A DNA stretch of 5,316 nt from an uncultured Olsenella sp. GTDB lineage: Bacteria; Actinomycetota; Coriobacteriia; Coriobacteriales; Atopobiaceae. Made by a program: the position numbers and the translations under genes. Below the pieces are notes generated by a model. That model searched no databases, was not told the DNA's origin, and saw nothing but the letters and a program-made list of their open reading frames with translations. The first letter of the stretch is position 1; each line of letters opens with the position of its first letter. This document shows, one piece after another, positions 1-5,316 of the stretch. Location of the stretch: assembly GCA_937900605.1 (NCBI GenBank), contig CALCDK010000174.1, forward strand, positions 1-5,316. Direction: 5' to 3'.

Positions 1-9
1 TAGTAGCCG

Positions 10-1196
10 ATGCCGCTCACGAGGATGCAGCGCGAGTACCTCGCCAACTGCACGCACCGCTACAACGTGAAGTGCGGGGCGACGGGCTCGGGCAAGAGCT
101 ACGTCGACATAGCCGTGACCATACCGCAGAGGCTTCTTGCCATGAGGGGCGAGGGGCTGGCGGTGATGATCGGGAACACCCGCTCGACGCTCGAGCGCAA
201 CATCCTCGAGCCGATGCGCGCACTCTACAGCGAAGACGTCGTCAGCCAGATCGGGCGGGACAACACTGCCCGGATATTCGGGCGCAAGGTCTACTGCCTC
301 GGGGCGGACAAGAAGACGAGCGTATCCAAGATTCAGGGCGCCACGTTCGAGTGGGTCTACGGCGACGAGGTCGCCACGTGGAGCGAAGACGTTTTCCAGA
401 TGCTCAAGAGCCGCCTGCGCTGCGAGCACAGCCGCTTCGACGGCACCTGCAACCCCGACAGCCCGAACCACTGGTTCAAGCGGTTCCTCGACGGCGACAG
501 CGACATCTACAGGCAGGACTACACGATCTGGGACGGCGCGCTGGCACCGGATGTCATCGAGGCCCTCATCAAGGACTACGGCAGCGGCGTGTACTACGAC
601 CGCTACATCCTGGGCAAGTGGACGCTGGCCGAGGGCCTGGTCTACCCCGACTGGGAGGGTGCCCTCGAGAGCCGGTATGCGGGCGGCGCCGCCAAGTACG
701 CGGTGTCTTGCGACTACGGCACGCAGAACGCCTTCGCGGCGCTGCTGTGGGCGTTTGACGGCACGTGGTGGACGAGTACCGCTACTCGGGCCGCGACACG
801 GGGCACCAGAAGACGGACGCCGACTACGTGGCCGACATGGCCGACTTCGTGCGCGGGCTGGGCAAGCCGCCCACGTTCATCATCGACCCGAGCGCCACGA
901 GCTTCATCGCCGCGATGCGGCAGGCCGGGTTCAAGACCAAGAAGGGGCGCAACGACGTCGCGGACGGCATACGGGAGACGGGTGTGTGCCTGGGCAACGG
1001 CACGGTGCGCATCTCCGACGCCTGCGCGGGGCTGATAGGCGAGCTCGGCGGCTACTGCTGGGACGCCAAGGCCGACGGCGACAGGCCCGTCAAGGTGGAG
1101 GACCACAGCTGCGACGCACTCCGTTACGGGGTGGCGACCATGCGCATGTACAAGCCTGCGAAACGGCAGGTAAACCCATTTTTTGAAGGGAGGTAG
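10..1196 (+). CDS. terL: Phage terminase large subunit (packaging ATPase/nuclease), interrupted by a frameshift
   Basis: This is the motor subunit that docks on the portal, uses ATP to pump DNA into the prohead and cuts the concatemer. In the first frame (about residues 1-252) I see Walker A GATGSGKS at residues 23-30, a Walker B-like WVYGDE ending in D119-E120, a coupling motif GTCNP at 145-149, and the first RNase H-like nuclease aspartate in SCDYG (D235). The rest of the nuclease lies in another frame from 765: FIIDPSATSF (second Asp) and DHSCDALRYG (third Asp), ending at the TAG at 1194-1196. Joined by a -1 shift the product is about 395 residues, a normal length for PBSX/Terminase_3-type proteins. 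ATG 10 follows two in-frame TAG codons (1-6), so no earlier start is possible in this frame; its ribosome binding site would lie outside the window. Family assignment is firm. Whether the gene is broken or the break is a sequencing error is open. Confidence 0.93.
757..775 (+). other. Frameshift point inside the terminase gene
   Basis: Terminase-like sequence runs in the frame of position 10 up to about W254 (ends near 771) and resumes in the frame of position 765 as VVDEYRYSGRDTGHQKTD. Codon 763-765 followed by codon 765-767 joins them, which equals loss of one base in the TGGTGG neighbourhood (a missing G would restore the frame). The first frame stays open to 1035 only as Thr/Arg/Ser/Pro-rich sequence, which is typical of out-of-frame reading in GC-rich DNA. 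I see no X-XXY-YYZ slippery heptamer here, so programmed frameshifting is unlikely. A point deletion or an assembly/sequencing error is the better reading. Confidence 0.85.
1186..1193 (+). promoter_or_regulatory. Shine-Dalgarno site deciding the portal start
   Basis: AAGGGAGG is a strong match to the anti-Shine-Dalgarno sequence. It lies inside the last codons of the terminase gene and 7 nt before TTG 1201. An upstream in-frame TTG at 1183 precedes this site and so is a poor start. This places the portal start at 1201, 4 nt after the terminase stop. Confidence 0.8.
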
Positions 1197-1200
1197 CGGC

Positions 1201-2640
1201 TTGTCTAAGGGGCCTTTGGTGACCGATGGCGACCTCAAGGCGGCGGCGTCGGCGACGGCGTTCGCGGCAGATGCCATCGAGCGGCACATGTCGAGCGAGA
1301 TGTACCGCAACGCCGTCACCGCGAACGAGTACTACCGCCAGCGCAACGTCACGATCAACCGTTTCGTGCAGAAGATCTACTCGTGCTCCGGTGCCGAGGC
1401 CGAGGACTTCACGGCCTCGAGGCTGAGGCTGGCGAGTAACCTGTTCAAGCGCCTGAACGTCCAGCGCTGCACGTACTCGCTCGGTAAGGGCGTGAGCTTC
1501 GTGGACGTCTCGGCGGGCGGCAAGGACACGACCAAGGAGGGGCTTGGCGACCGCTTCGACGACGACGTCATGGAGATGGGGCTCAAGGCGCTCATCCACG
1601 GTGCGTCATTCCCGTTTTGGAACATCGACCACATCGACGTGTTCACCGCCGACGAGTTCTGCCCGGTGTGGGACGAGCACTCGGGGGCGCTTTACGCCGG
1701 CGTTAGGTTCTGGCGGCTCGACTCCGACCACCCGTGGCACGCGACCCTCTACGAGCAGGACGGCTACACGGAGATGGTGTCGGGCGGCAGCGGCTTCGAC
1801 TTCGAGGTGACCGAGGCCAAGCGCGCCTACAAGGTCACGTATCGGGAGATACCGGCGGACGGGATGAAGCTGGCCGTCGATGCGGAGAACTACTCCCGCC
1901 TGCCCATCGTGGCGGTCTGGGGCAGCGACGCGCACCAGAGCACGCTCGTCGGCATGCGCGAGGGCATCGACGCCTACGACCTGATCAAGAGCGGCCTGGT
2001 GAACGACACGCGCGACTGCGCACAGATCTACTGGCTCATCAACGGAGCCGGCGGCATGGACGACAGGGACCTCGACTTGTGGCGGGCGAAGCTCAAGCTG
2101 ACGCACGTGGCCGAGGTCGACGCCGAGCAGGGGCAGTCCGTGACGCCGTACACGCAGGAGGTGCCCGTCGAGGGCCGCAAGGAGACGCTGGCCCAGATAA
2201 AGGCCGACATCTACGAGGACTTCGGCGCGCTGGACGTCCACACCATCGCGGCGGGGGCGACCAACGACCATATCGACGCGGCATACCAGCCGATGGACGA
2301 GGAGGCCGCCGAGTTTGAGCGCCACATCCGCGAGGGCATCATGGACATCCTCGCCCTCCAGGGCATCGAGGACACGCCCGTGTTCACGCGCACTCGCATC
2401 AGCAACACCAAGGAGCAGGTCGAGACCGTGTGTTTGGAGGCCGAGTGGCTGGACGAGGAGACGATCCTGCGAAAGCTGCCAAACATCACGCCCGACGAGA
2501 GGGCGAAGATTTTGGAGCGCAAGCAGCGGGAGCAGGAGGAGCGCATGGCCGCGCTGCCGCCCGCCCTGGCGGCGAACGCGAAGGGCGCCCAGAAGGGCGA
2601 CGACAACGACGAGGACGAGGATGAGGAAGGTGATGAGTGA
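1201..2640 (+). CDS. Phage portal protein, SPP1 gp6-like
   Basis: The portal is the dodecameric ring at one capsid vertex through which the terminase packs DNA and to which the tail or connector attaches. The product is 479 residues from the TTG at 1201, within the usual 450-500 for the SPP1 gp6-like family. Family-like features are an N-terminal helical segment with ANEYYRQRN, a central ALIHGASFPFWNID segment, the DAYDLIKSGLVND helix before the tunnel/stem region, and an IYEDFGALDVHT block followed by helices. The C-terminus has charged helices (ILERKQREQEE) and ends in a very acidic tail (GDDNDEDEDEEGDE), seen in other portals but not essential to the call. It directly follows the terminase, the classic packaging-module order, and its TGA overlaps the next gene's ATG by one base. 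The start codon is inferred from ribosome binding site spacing. Confidence 0.93.
   Translation: MSKGPLVTDGDLKAAASATAFAADAIERHMSSEMYRNAVTANEYYRQRNVTINRFVQKIYSCSGAEAEDFTASRLRLASNLFKRLNVQRCTYSLGKGVSFVDVSAGGKDTTKEGLGDRFDDDVMEMGLKALIHGASFPFWNIDHIDVFTADEFCPVWDEHSGALYAGVRFWRLDSDHPWHATLYEQDGYTEMVSGGSGFDFEVTEAKRAYKVTYREIPADGMKLAVDAENYSRLPIVAVWGSDAHQSTLVGMREGIDAYDLIKSGLVNDTRDCAQIYWLINGAGGMDDRDLDLWRAKLKLTHVAEVDAEQGQSVTPYTQEVPVEGRKETLAQIKADIYEDFGALDVHTIAAGATNDHIDAAYQPMDEEAAEFERHIREGIMDILALQGIEDTPVFTRTRISNTKEQVETVCLEAEWLDEETILRKLPNITPDERAKILERKQREQEERMAALPPALAANAKGAQKGDDNDEDEDEEGDE
2624..2630 (+). promoter_or_regulatory. Ribosome binding site for the fibre-like gene
   Basis: AGGAAGG within the acidic-tail codons of the portal gene lies 9 nt before ATG 2640 and 6 nt before an alternative GTG at 2637. 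The TGATG overlap suggests translational coupling to the portal, and ATG 2640 is the preferred start. The alternative adds only one residue. Confidence 0.65.
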
Positions 2641-3542
2641 TGGCGGCATTGCAGGTGCTTGACGGCGATCTGTGGCAGTGGGACACCGGGCGCGAGGTCG
2701 AGGTTGTCGGCTGCGAGCAGGTGCATTTCGCCAAGTCGACCACGGGGACGTGCTACACGGTCGCGGTGGCCGGCAGCAAGGCGAAGATTCCCGACGAGCT
2801 GCTCCAGGCGGCGGGTCGCGTGTACGCATGGGCCTACATCACGGACGAGCCTTACGGCGGGCGCACGCGCATCGAGGCGCTCTGGGACGTAAAGAGGCGA
2901 GCCAAGCCCGCCGAGTATATCTACGAGCCGAGCGACCAGCGCACCATCAAGGACGCGGAGACGGCGCGAGACGAGGCCAAGGCCGCGCAGAAGGCGGCGG
3001 AGGCCGCACGCGACAGGGCTGTCGCCGCCGAGGTCAAGGGGGCACGCGCCACGACTCTTGCCTCGGGCTCGGAGGCAACGGCGGCGATGGAGGGCAATGT
3101 GCTGGTCGTCGGCGTGCCGAAGGGCGACGCGCTGAGATACAGCGACCTCACCGCCGAGCAGATCGCGGAGCTCAAGAAGCCCGCGACGGACGCGGCGGCT
3201 GGCGTGAACGAGGTCAACGACGAGTTCAAGCGGCTCAAGGCTTCTGTCGAAACGGCGGAGAGGGGCCGCGCCGACGCCGAGGCCGTGCGCAGGGAGAAAG
3301 AGACCGAGCGCGGGCAGAACGAGACGGAGCGCAAACAGGCTGAGGCCGGACGCAAGACTGCCGAGCAGAAGCGCGAGCAGGATTCGACCAAGGCCCTCGC
3401 CGACGCGCAGGCGGCGCTCAGGGACGCCAAGACGGCAGCCCTGAACTACCAGTCGATTATCGACTCGGCGGCTGCCGTGACGGCGCTGGGGCTCAAGAAG
3501 GTAAACGGCAAGATTTGCCAGATGCGAAGGGTAGGTGCCTAA
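2640..3542 (+). CDS. Fibre-like phage structural protein with coiled coils
   Basis: This is a 300-residue protein, probably an elongated trimeric appendage component. Residues 1-95 form a compact beta-rich N-terminal domain (LDGDLWQWDTGR, then VHFA, YTVAVAG, IPDELLQAAG, VYAWAY) of a kind I recognise from tail- or head-fibre N-termini in phages of gut bacteria; this looks like the attachment domain. Residues 100-135 are Ala/Lys/Glu-rich helix. Residues 140-163 (ASGSEATAAMEGNVLVVGVPKG) resemble the short beta segment that punctuates collagen-like and coiled-coil fibres. Residues 165-182 read YSDLTAEQIAELKKP, 186-265 are a long heptad-like coiled coil rich in E, R, Q and A, and the end (AAVTALGLKKVNGKICQ) is a small cap. 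There is no signal peptide or membrane segment. It sits between the portal and the variable protein, with no gap to the latter, so it may be a stalk or chaperone partner for it. A head fibre is an alternative. The exact role is inferred. Confidence 0.7.
   Translation: MAALQVLDGDLWQWDTGREVEVVGCEQVHFAKSTTGTCYTVAVAGSKAKIPDELLQAAGRVYAWAYITDEPYGGRTRIEALWDVKRRAKPAEYIYEPSDQRTIKDAETARDEAKAAQKAAEAARDRAVAAEVKGARATTLASGSEATAAMEGNVLVVGVPKGDALRYSDLTAEQIAELKKPATDAAAGVNEVNDEFKRLKASVETAERGRADAEAVRREKETERGQNETERKQAEAGRKTAEQKREQDSTKALADAQAALRDAKTAALNYQSIIDSAAAVTALGLKKVNGKICQMRRVGA
3526..3537 (+). promoter_or_regulatory. Ribosome binding site for the variable adhesin-like gene
   Basis: GAAGG at 3526-3530 and AGGTG at 3533-3537 lie 12 and 5 nt before ATG 3543, inside the end of the preceding gene. 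The stop TAA (3540-3542) abuts the ATG, so translation is probably coupled and the two products made in related amounts. Confidence 0.6.
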
Positions 3543-5180
3543 ATGGCCGATACGCAGGCAACCGAGCAGGCAACCGAGCAGGCAACCGAGGGGTTCGAGT
3601 ACGCGGACCCGCTGGCATCGGACAAGGCGGTGTGGGCGCTTGTCGGCGCGGTGAAGAATCTGGGCGACCAGAAGTCGCTCGAGCGCGACGCCTCGACGGG
3701 CCACTATTCCAACGAGAGCGTCGCCGCGATGGTGGACAAGCACAAGACGGGGCTGGTGTACACGTTCCTCATCCCGGCGGGCAGTCCGACAGACATCCAG
3801 CCGATGAGCGCCGCTGCGAAGCACGTGGCCTCCACCGAGTTCGTGCCCGCGACGGCGACGAGCGCGGCTGTCGACCCGTTCGACACCGAGGGTGGCCCGT
3901 GGTTCCACGTGTCAGCCAACGCCGGTGCCGACGCCGACGGCGTGCCGTGGGTCGAGGCCATCGACGGCGTCGACTACGGCTTCTCGCGCGTGGACAACGG
4001 ACACGGCAACAACGTCTACGAGATCGCGCCGGTCGTGTGGCAGGCGGTCGAGGTGCTGGCGAACGGCAACCTGCTCGTCTCGTGGTCCGACAAGCGCTTC
4101 AGCGGCTCGCAGCCGAACCCCAAGGCGTTGCTGCCGGACGGCACGCTGCGACCGTACATGCTGACGCCGACATACCCCATGAGCATCGACGCCGACGGGC
4201 GCCCGCGCTCCGTCTCGGGCGCGAAGGTCGCCAACCGCACGACGTCGCACGACTCGCTCGTCGACCTCTGCAAGACCGCGACCACGGGCTACTCGGGCAT
4301 GAGCGTCTACGACCAGTGGTATATCAACTTCCACCAGTTGACCAAGACGCTCTGCAAGTCCTCCCAGGTGGACTTCCCGGGCTGCACGGACTTCAACGTC
4401 CAGATCCACCCGGCGCTCGCCGAGACGGGCGTCACGCGCGTGGTCGTCACCGCCGAGCAGGCGGCGAAGATTCCCGTGGGCGCGTCGATGATGTACGGCA
4501 CCGACACGGGCACCACGTGCCCCGACCGAGGCGCCGCGGCGGCGTACGACGTGTTCGACGGCGCGGTCGTCGGCGGCAAGGAGACGCTCGCAGACGGCAA
4601 CGTGGCGCTTCTCATGGACGTCGCCAAGGCGTTCGACACGACCGTGAACACATGGCTCCAGAGTGCGCCGTGGTGCACGGGCAACACCGATGCCCTCGTG
4701 GGCGACGGCCAGGTGGCGAAGGACGGCAAGCATCCGTTCAAGGTCGGCGGCGTCGAGACGGGGCTGGGCCTGTGGGAGTTCATGGGCGATACGCTCTTCG
4801 TCTCCGACGGCACGGGCTTCGGCATCGCGGTCAACCCCGACACCCGCAATGAGAAGAAGAACGCCGTGGCGGACGGGGTGACCCCGACGGCGGCGTGCAT
4901 GCCGACGGCAGATGGCTACATGCTCGACATCCAGTTCGTCAACGGCCTCATCTTGGGAAAGGGGCTCGGCGGCTCGGCGACGACCGGTGTCGGCGACTAC
5001 TTCTACTTCGACACATCCGGAGGTAGGGTCAGGGGCACAATCCGTCTGGTTCCGTTCCTCGGCGACCTGCGGGGCGGCTCGAGTGCCGGTCTTCGTTGCG
5101 CGGACTCGTGGCACGGGTCCGGTGGGGCCGCTTGGTACCTCGTCTCCCGGCTTTCTGCTACGGGCCGTAGCCGGGGGTGA
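3543..5180 (+). CDS. Putative DGR target protein (variable adhesin/receptor-binding protein)
   Basis: This 545-residue protein begins with a low-complexity ATEQ repeat (residues 6-16). The middle contains YTFLIPAGSP (73-82), PYMLTPTYPMSIDADGRP (204-221), CTDFNVQIHPALAETGVTRVV (281-301, given only as a landmark) and VTAEQAAKIPVGASMMYG (302-319). These match my memory of phage/prophage proteins that carry C-terminal variable C-type-lectin domains. The last part has GLGLWEFMGD (407-416), then FLGDLRGGSSAGLRCADSW (505-523), W531, SRLSA (535-539) and GRSRG at the very end. The RGG(S/N)...G...W...SRLSA layout is that of the lectin-like fold used by DGR targets such as Bordetella phage Mtd, where the tip binds the receptor. 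Variable residues sit between fixed scaffold residues. It is likely displayed on the virion, perhaps on the preceding fibre-like protein. The DGR call rests on motif, adenine depletion and the downstream repeat. The ligand is unknown. Confidence 0.75.
   Translation: MADTQATEQATEQATEGFEYADPLASDKAVWALVGAVKNLGDQKSLERDASTGHYSNESVAAMVDKHKTGLVYTFLIPAGSPTDIQPMSAAAKHVASTEFVPATATSAAVDPFDTEGGPWFHVSANAGADADGVPWVEAIDGVDYGFSRVDNGHGNNVYEIAPVVWQAVEVLANGNLLVSWSDKRFSGSQPNPKALLPDGTLRPYMLTPTYPMSIDADGRPRSVSGAKVANRTTSHDSLVDLCKTATTGYSGMSVYDQWYINFHQLTKTLCKSSQVDFPGCTDFNVQIHPALAETGVTRVVVTAEQAAKIPVGASMMYGTDTGTTCPDRGAAAAYDVFDGAVVGGKETLADGNVALLMDVAKAFDTTVNTWLQSAPWCTGNTDALVGDGQVAKDGKHPFKVGGVETGLGLWEFMGDTLFVSDGTGFGIAVNPDTRNEKKNAVADGVTPTAACMPTADGYMLDIQFVNGLILGKGLGGSATTGVGDYFYFDTSGGRVRGTIRLVPFLGDLRGGSSAGLRCADSWHGSGGAAWYLVSRLSATGRSRG
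3555..3590 (+). repeat. Three perfect 12-nt tandem repeats
   Basis: The unit CAGGCAACCGAG occurs three times head to tail at the start of the variable protein gene and encodes Gln-Ala-Thr-Glu repeats. The unit length is a multiple of three, so gain or loss of copies would change a flexible N-terminal linker without a frameshift. Confidence 0.95.
5045..5177 (+). other. Putative DGR variable region (VR)
   Basis: This is the 3' end of the adhesin-like gene, residues about 502-545. From 5046 to 5159 only 5 of 114 bases are adenine by my count, against 20 of 114 in the stretch just upstream (4921-5034). That fits replacement of template adenines. The codons fall into a pattern of fixed scaffold residues (F505, L506, G507, L509, R510, G511, G512, G516, W531, S535-A539) alternating with residues such as D508, S514, C519, D521, H524, S526 and Y532 in codons ending C or T, as would arise from AAC/AAT codons of a template. 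Its first 25 nt recur at 5258-5282. The GC-rich end (about 5161-5177) is where the initiation of mutagenic homing (IMH) element would be expected. The 3' boundary is estimated. Confidence 0.68.
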
Positions 5181-5181
5181 A

Positions 5182-5198
5182 TCAGGGCGTAGCCCTGA
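5182..5198 (+). repeat. Perfect hairpin just after the adhesin stop codon
   Basis: TCAGGGC and GCCCTGA form a 7-bp perfect stem around a GTA loop, starting 2 nt after the TGA. A smaller inverted repeat, CTACG/CGTAG (5158-5162 and 5166-5170), lies within the last codons, and CGTAGCC is shared by both (5166-5172 and 5188-5194). Stem-loops in this position are known in DGRs to help target recognition. No T-tract follows. Confidence 0.75.
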
Positions 5199-5216
5199 GA
5201 GGGGGCTGGCCCCCTC
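5199..5216 (+). repeat. Second perfect hairpin, candidate DGR target-recognition cruciform
   Basis: GAGGGGG and CCCCCTC form a perfect 7-bp stem with a 4-nt CTGG loop, extendable to 8 bp with a 2-nt loop. It abuts the preceding hairpin. The size (7-8 bp stem, 4-nt loop) and place (just past the VR) match the hairpin/cruciform described downstream of the VR in the Bordetella phage BPP-1 system. The following bases are CTAACCCC rather than a T-run, so a rho-independent terminator is unlikely. Confidence 0.75.
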
Positions 5217-5316
5217 CTAACCCCAAACAGGGATTCACGGTGAGGGCGGCGCTGGTTTCTGGTTCAGTTCCTCGGCAACCTGAATCCGAAGATCCGGTTT
5301 CTTTCCTAATTTCGCA
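5217..5316. other. Terminal stretch with no confident gene
   Basis: GC drops to about 54 percent over 5221-5316 and about 42 percent over 5281-5316, clearly below the genes upstream. Apart from the right arm of the outer inverted repeat and the TR-like copy I see no supported gene. A GTG at 5240 opens a frame that runs off the edge (MRAALVSGSVPRQPESEDPV), preceded only by a weak AGGGA, so it is not called. In DGR cassettes this spacer normally leads to an accessory gene, a TR and the reverse transcriptase. Confidence 0.5.
5258..5282 (+). repeat. TR-like near-copy of the VR start
   Basis: Positions 5258-5282 match 5045-5069 at 23 of 25 bases (offset 213). Both mismatches are adenine here and another base in the coding copy: A5266 against C5053, and A5277 against G5064. 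The next two bases continue the pattern (A5283/C5070, A5284/G5071), after which similarity is lost. Adenine-only differences between a non-coding copy and a coding copy are the signature of a DGR template. A complete TR should continue for roughly another 70-110 nt, and this one does not as written. It may be a truncated or decayed copy, or the join may be an assembly artefact. Confidence 0.6.

Larger units (their letters stand above)
5177..5238 (+). repeat. Outer inverted repeat enclosing both hairpins
   Basis: GTGAATC at 5177-5183 is the exact reverse complement of GATTCAC at 5232-5238. Pairing would close a multi-branched structure containing both hairpins, with two bases contested by the first stem. 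The left arm includes the TGA stop. It could be structural in RNA or DNA, or chance at only 7 bp. Confidence 0.5.

Noticed and set aside
776..1035. Continuation of the first terminase frame past the frameshift
   Set aside because: The product is Thr/Arg/Ser/Pro-rich and unlike terminases, while the frame from 765 carries the expected nuclease motifs. The tail is an artefact of the frame break.
1183..1200. Upstream TTG 1183 as portal start
   Set aside because: It lies before, not after, the AAGGGAGG ribosome binding site and would add a KGGSG peptide encoded by that site. TTG 1201 has proper spacing.
2211..3908. Long minus-strand open frame (565 codons) across the portal end and fibre gene
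   Set aside because: It is an antisense shadow created by high GC. It runs opposite to three convincing genes, has Arg/Leu/Ser-rich content with no recognisable domain, and spans gene junctions.
3515..4852. Plus-strand 445-codon frame overlapping the variable protein gene
   Set aside because: It is an out-of-frame reading of the 3543-5180 gene, extremely rich in Arg/Gly/Ala, with no motif and no good ribosome binding site.
5199..5220. Rho-independent terminator after the adhesin gene
   Set aside because: The GC-rich hairpin is perfect but is followed by CTAACCCC, with no T-tract, so intrinsic termination is not supported.
5240..5316. Start of a downstream gene at GTG 5240
   Set aside because: Only about 25 codons are visible, the ribosome binding site is weak, the peptide is unrecognised and the frame crosses the TR-like copy. 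It cannot be supported from this window.
5283..5316. Second decayed VR copy (AATCCG...GTTTCTTTCCT compared with 5040-5059)
   Set aside because: A match can be forced only with a 4-nt gap and several mismatches over a short span, which is within chance expectation.

Overview
The window is a GC-rich (mid-60s percent by eye) stretch of a tailed-phage or prophage genome, all genes on the + strand and tightly packed. Strong Shine-Dalgarno sites, a probable TTG start and the high GC suggest a high-GC bacterial host. A Coriobacteriia-type or other gut actinobacterium is my guess, but nothing in the window proves the host.

Layout. Positions 10-1196 encode the large terminase subunit (Walker A, Walker B and the three nuclease aspartates are visible), interrupted by an apparent single-base frameshift near 765. 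Positions 1201-2640 encode an SPP1 gp6-like portal protein; its best start is a TTG placed 7 nt after a strong ribosome binding site. Positions 2640-3542 encode a coiled-coil, fibre-like protein whose start overlaps the portal stop. Positions 3543-5180 encode a 545-residue protein whose C-terminus has the hallmarks of a diversity-generating retroelement (DGR) target: a C-type-lectin-like RGGS...W...SRLSA...GRSRG ending encoded by a stretch strikingly poor in adenine. The last 136 nt are non-coding or uncertain. They hold two perfect tandem hairpins directly after the stop and then a 25-nt near-copy of the start of the variable region, whose only two mismatches are adenines in the downstream copy.

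How it fits together. The terminase and portal form the DNA-packaging motor. The next two genes are translationally coupled and look like a fibre or adhesin pair, the second carrying a hypervariable ligand-binding tip. A DGR diversifies such tips by copying a template repeat (TR) through an error-prone reverse transcriptase that misincorporates at template adenines, then writing the product into the variable repeat (VR). The VR, the post-VR hairpins and a TR-like fragment are visible here. The reverse transcriptase, the accessory protein and a full-length TR are not, and would be expected just past the right edge. Also notable is the absence of capsid, scaffold and connector genes between the portal and the fibre-like genes.
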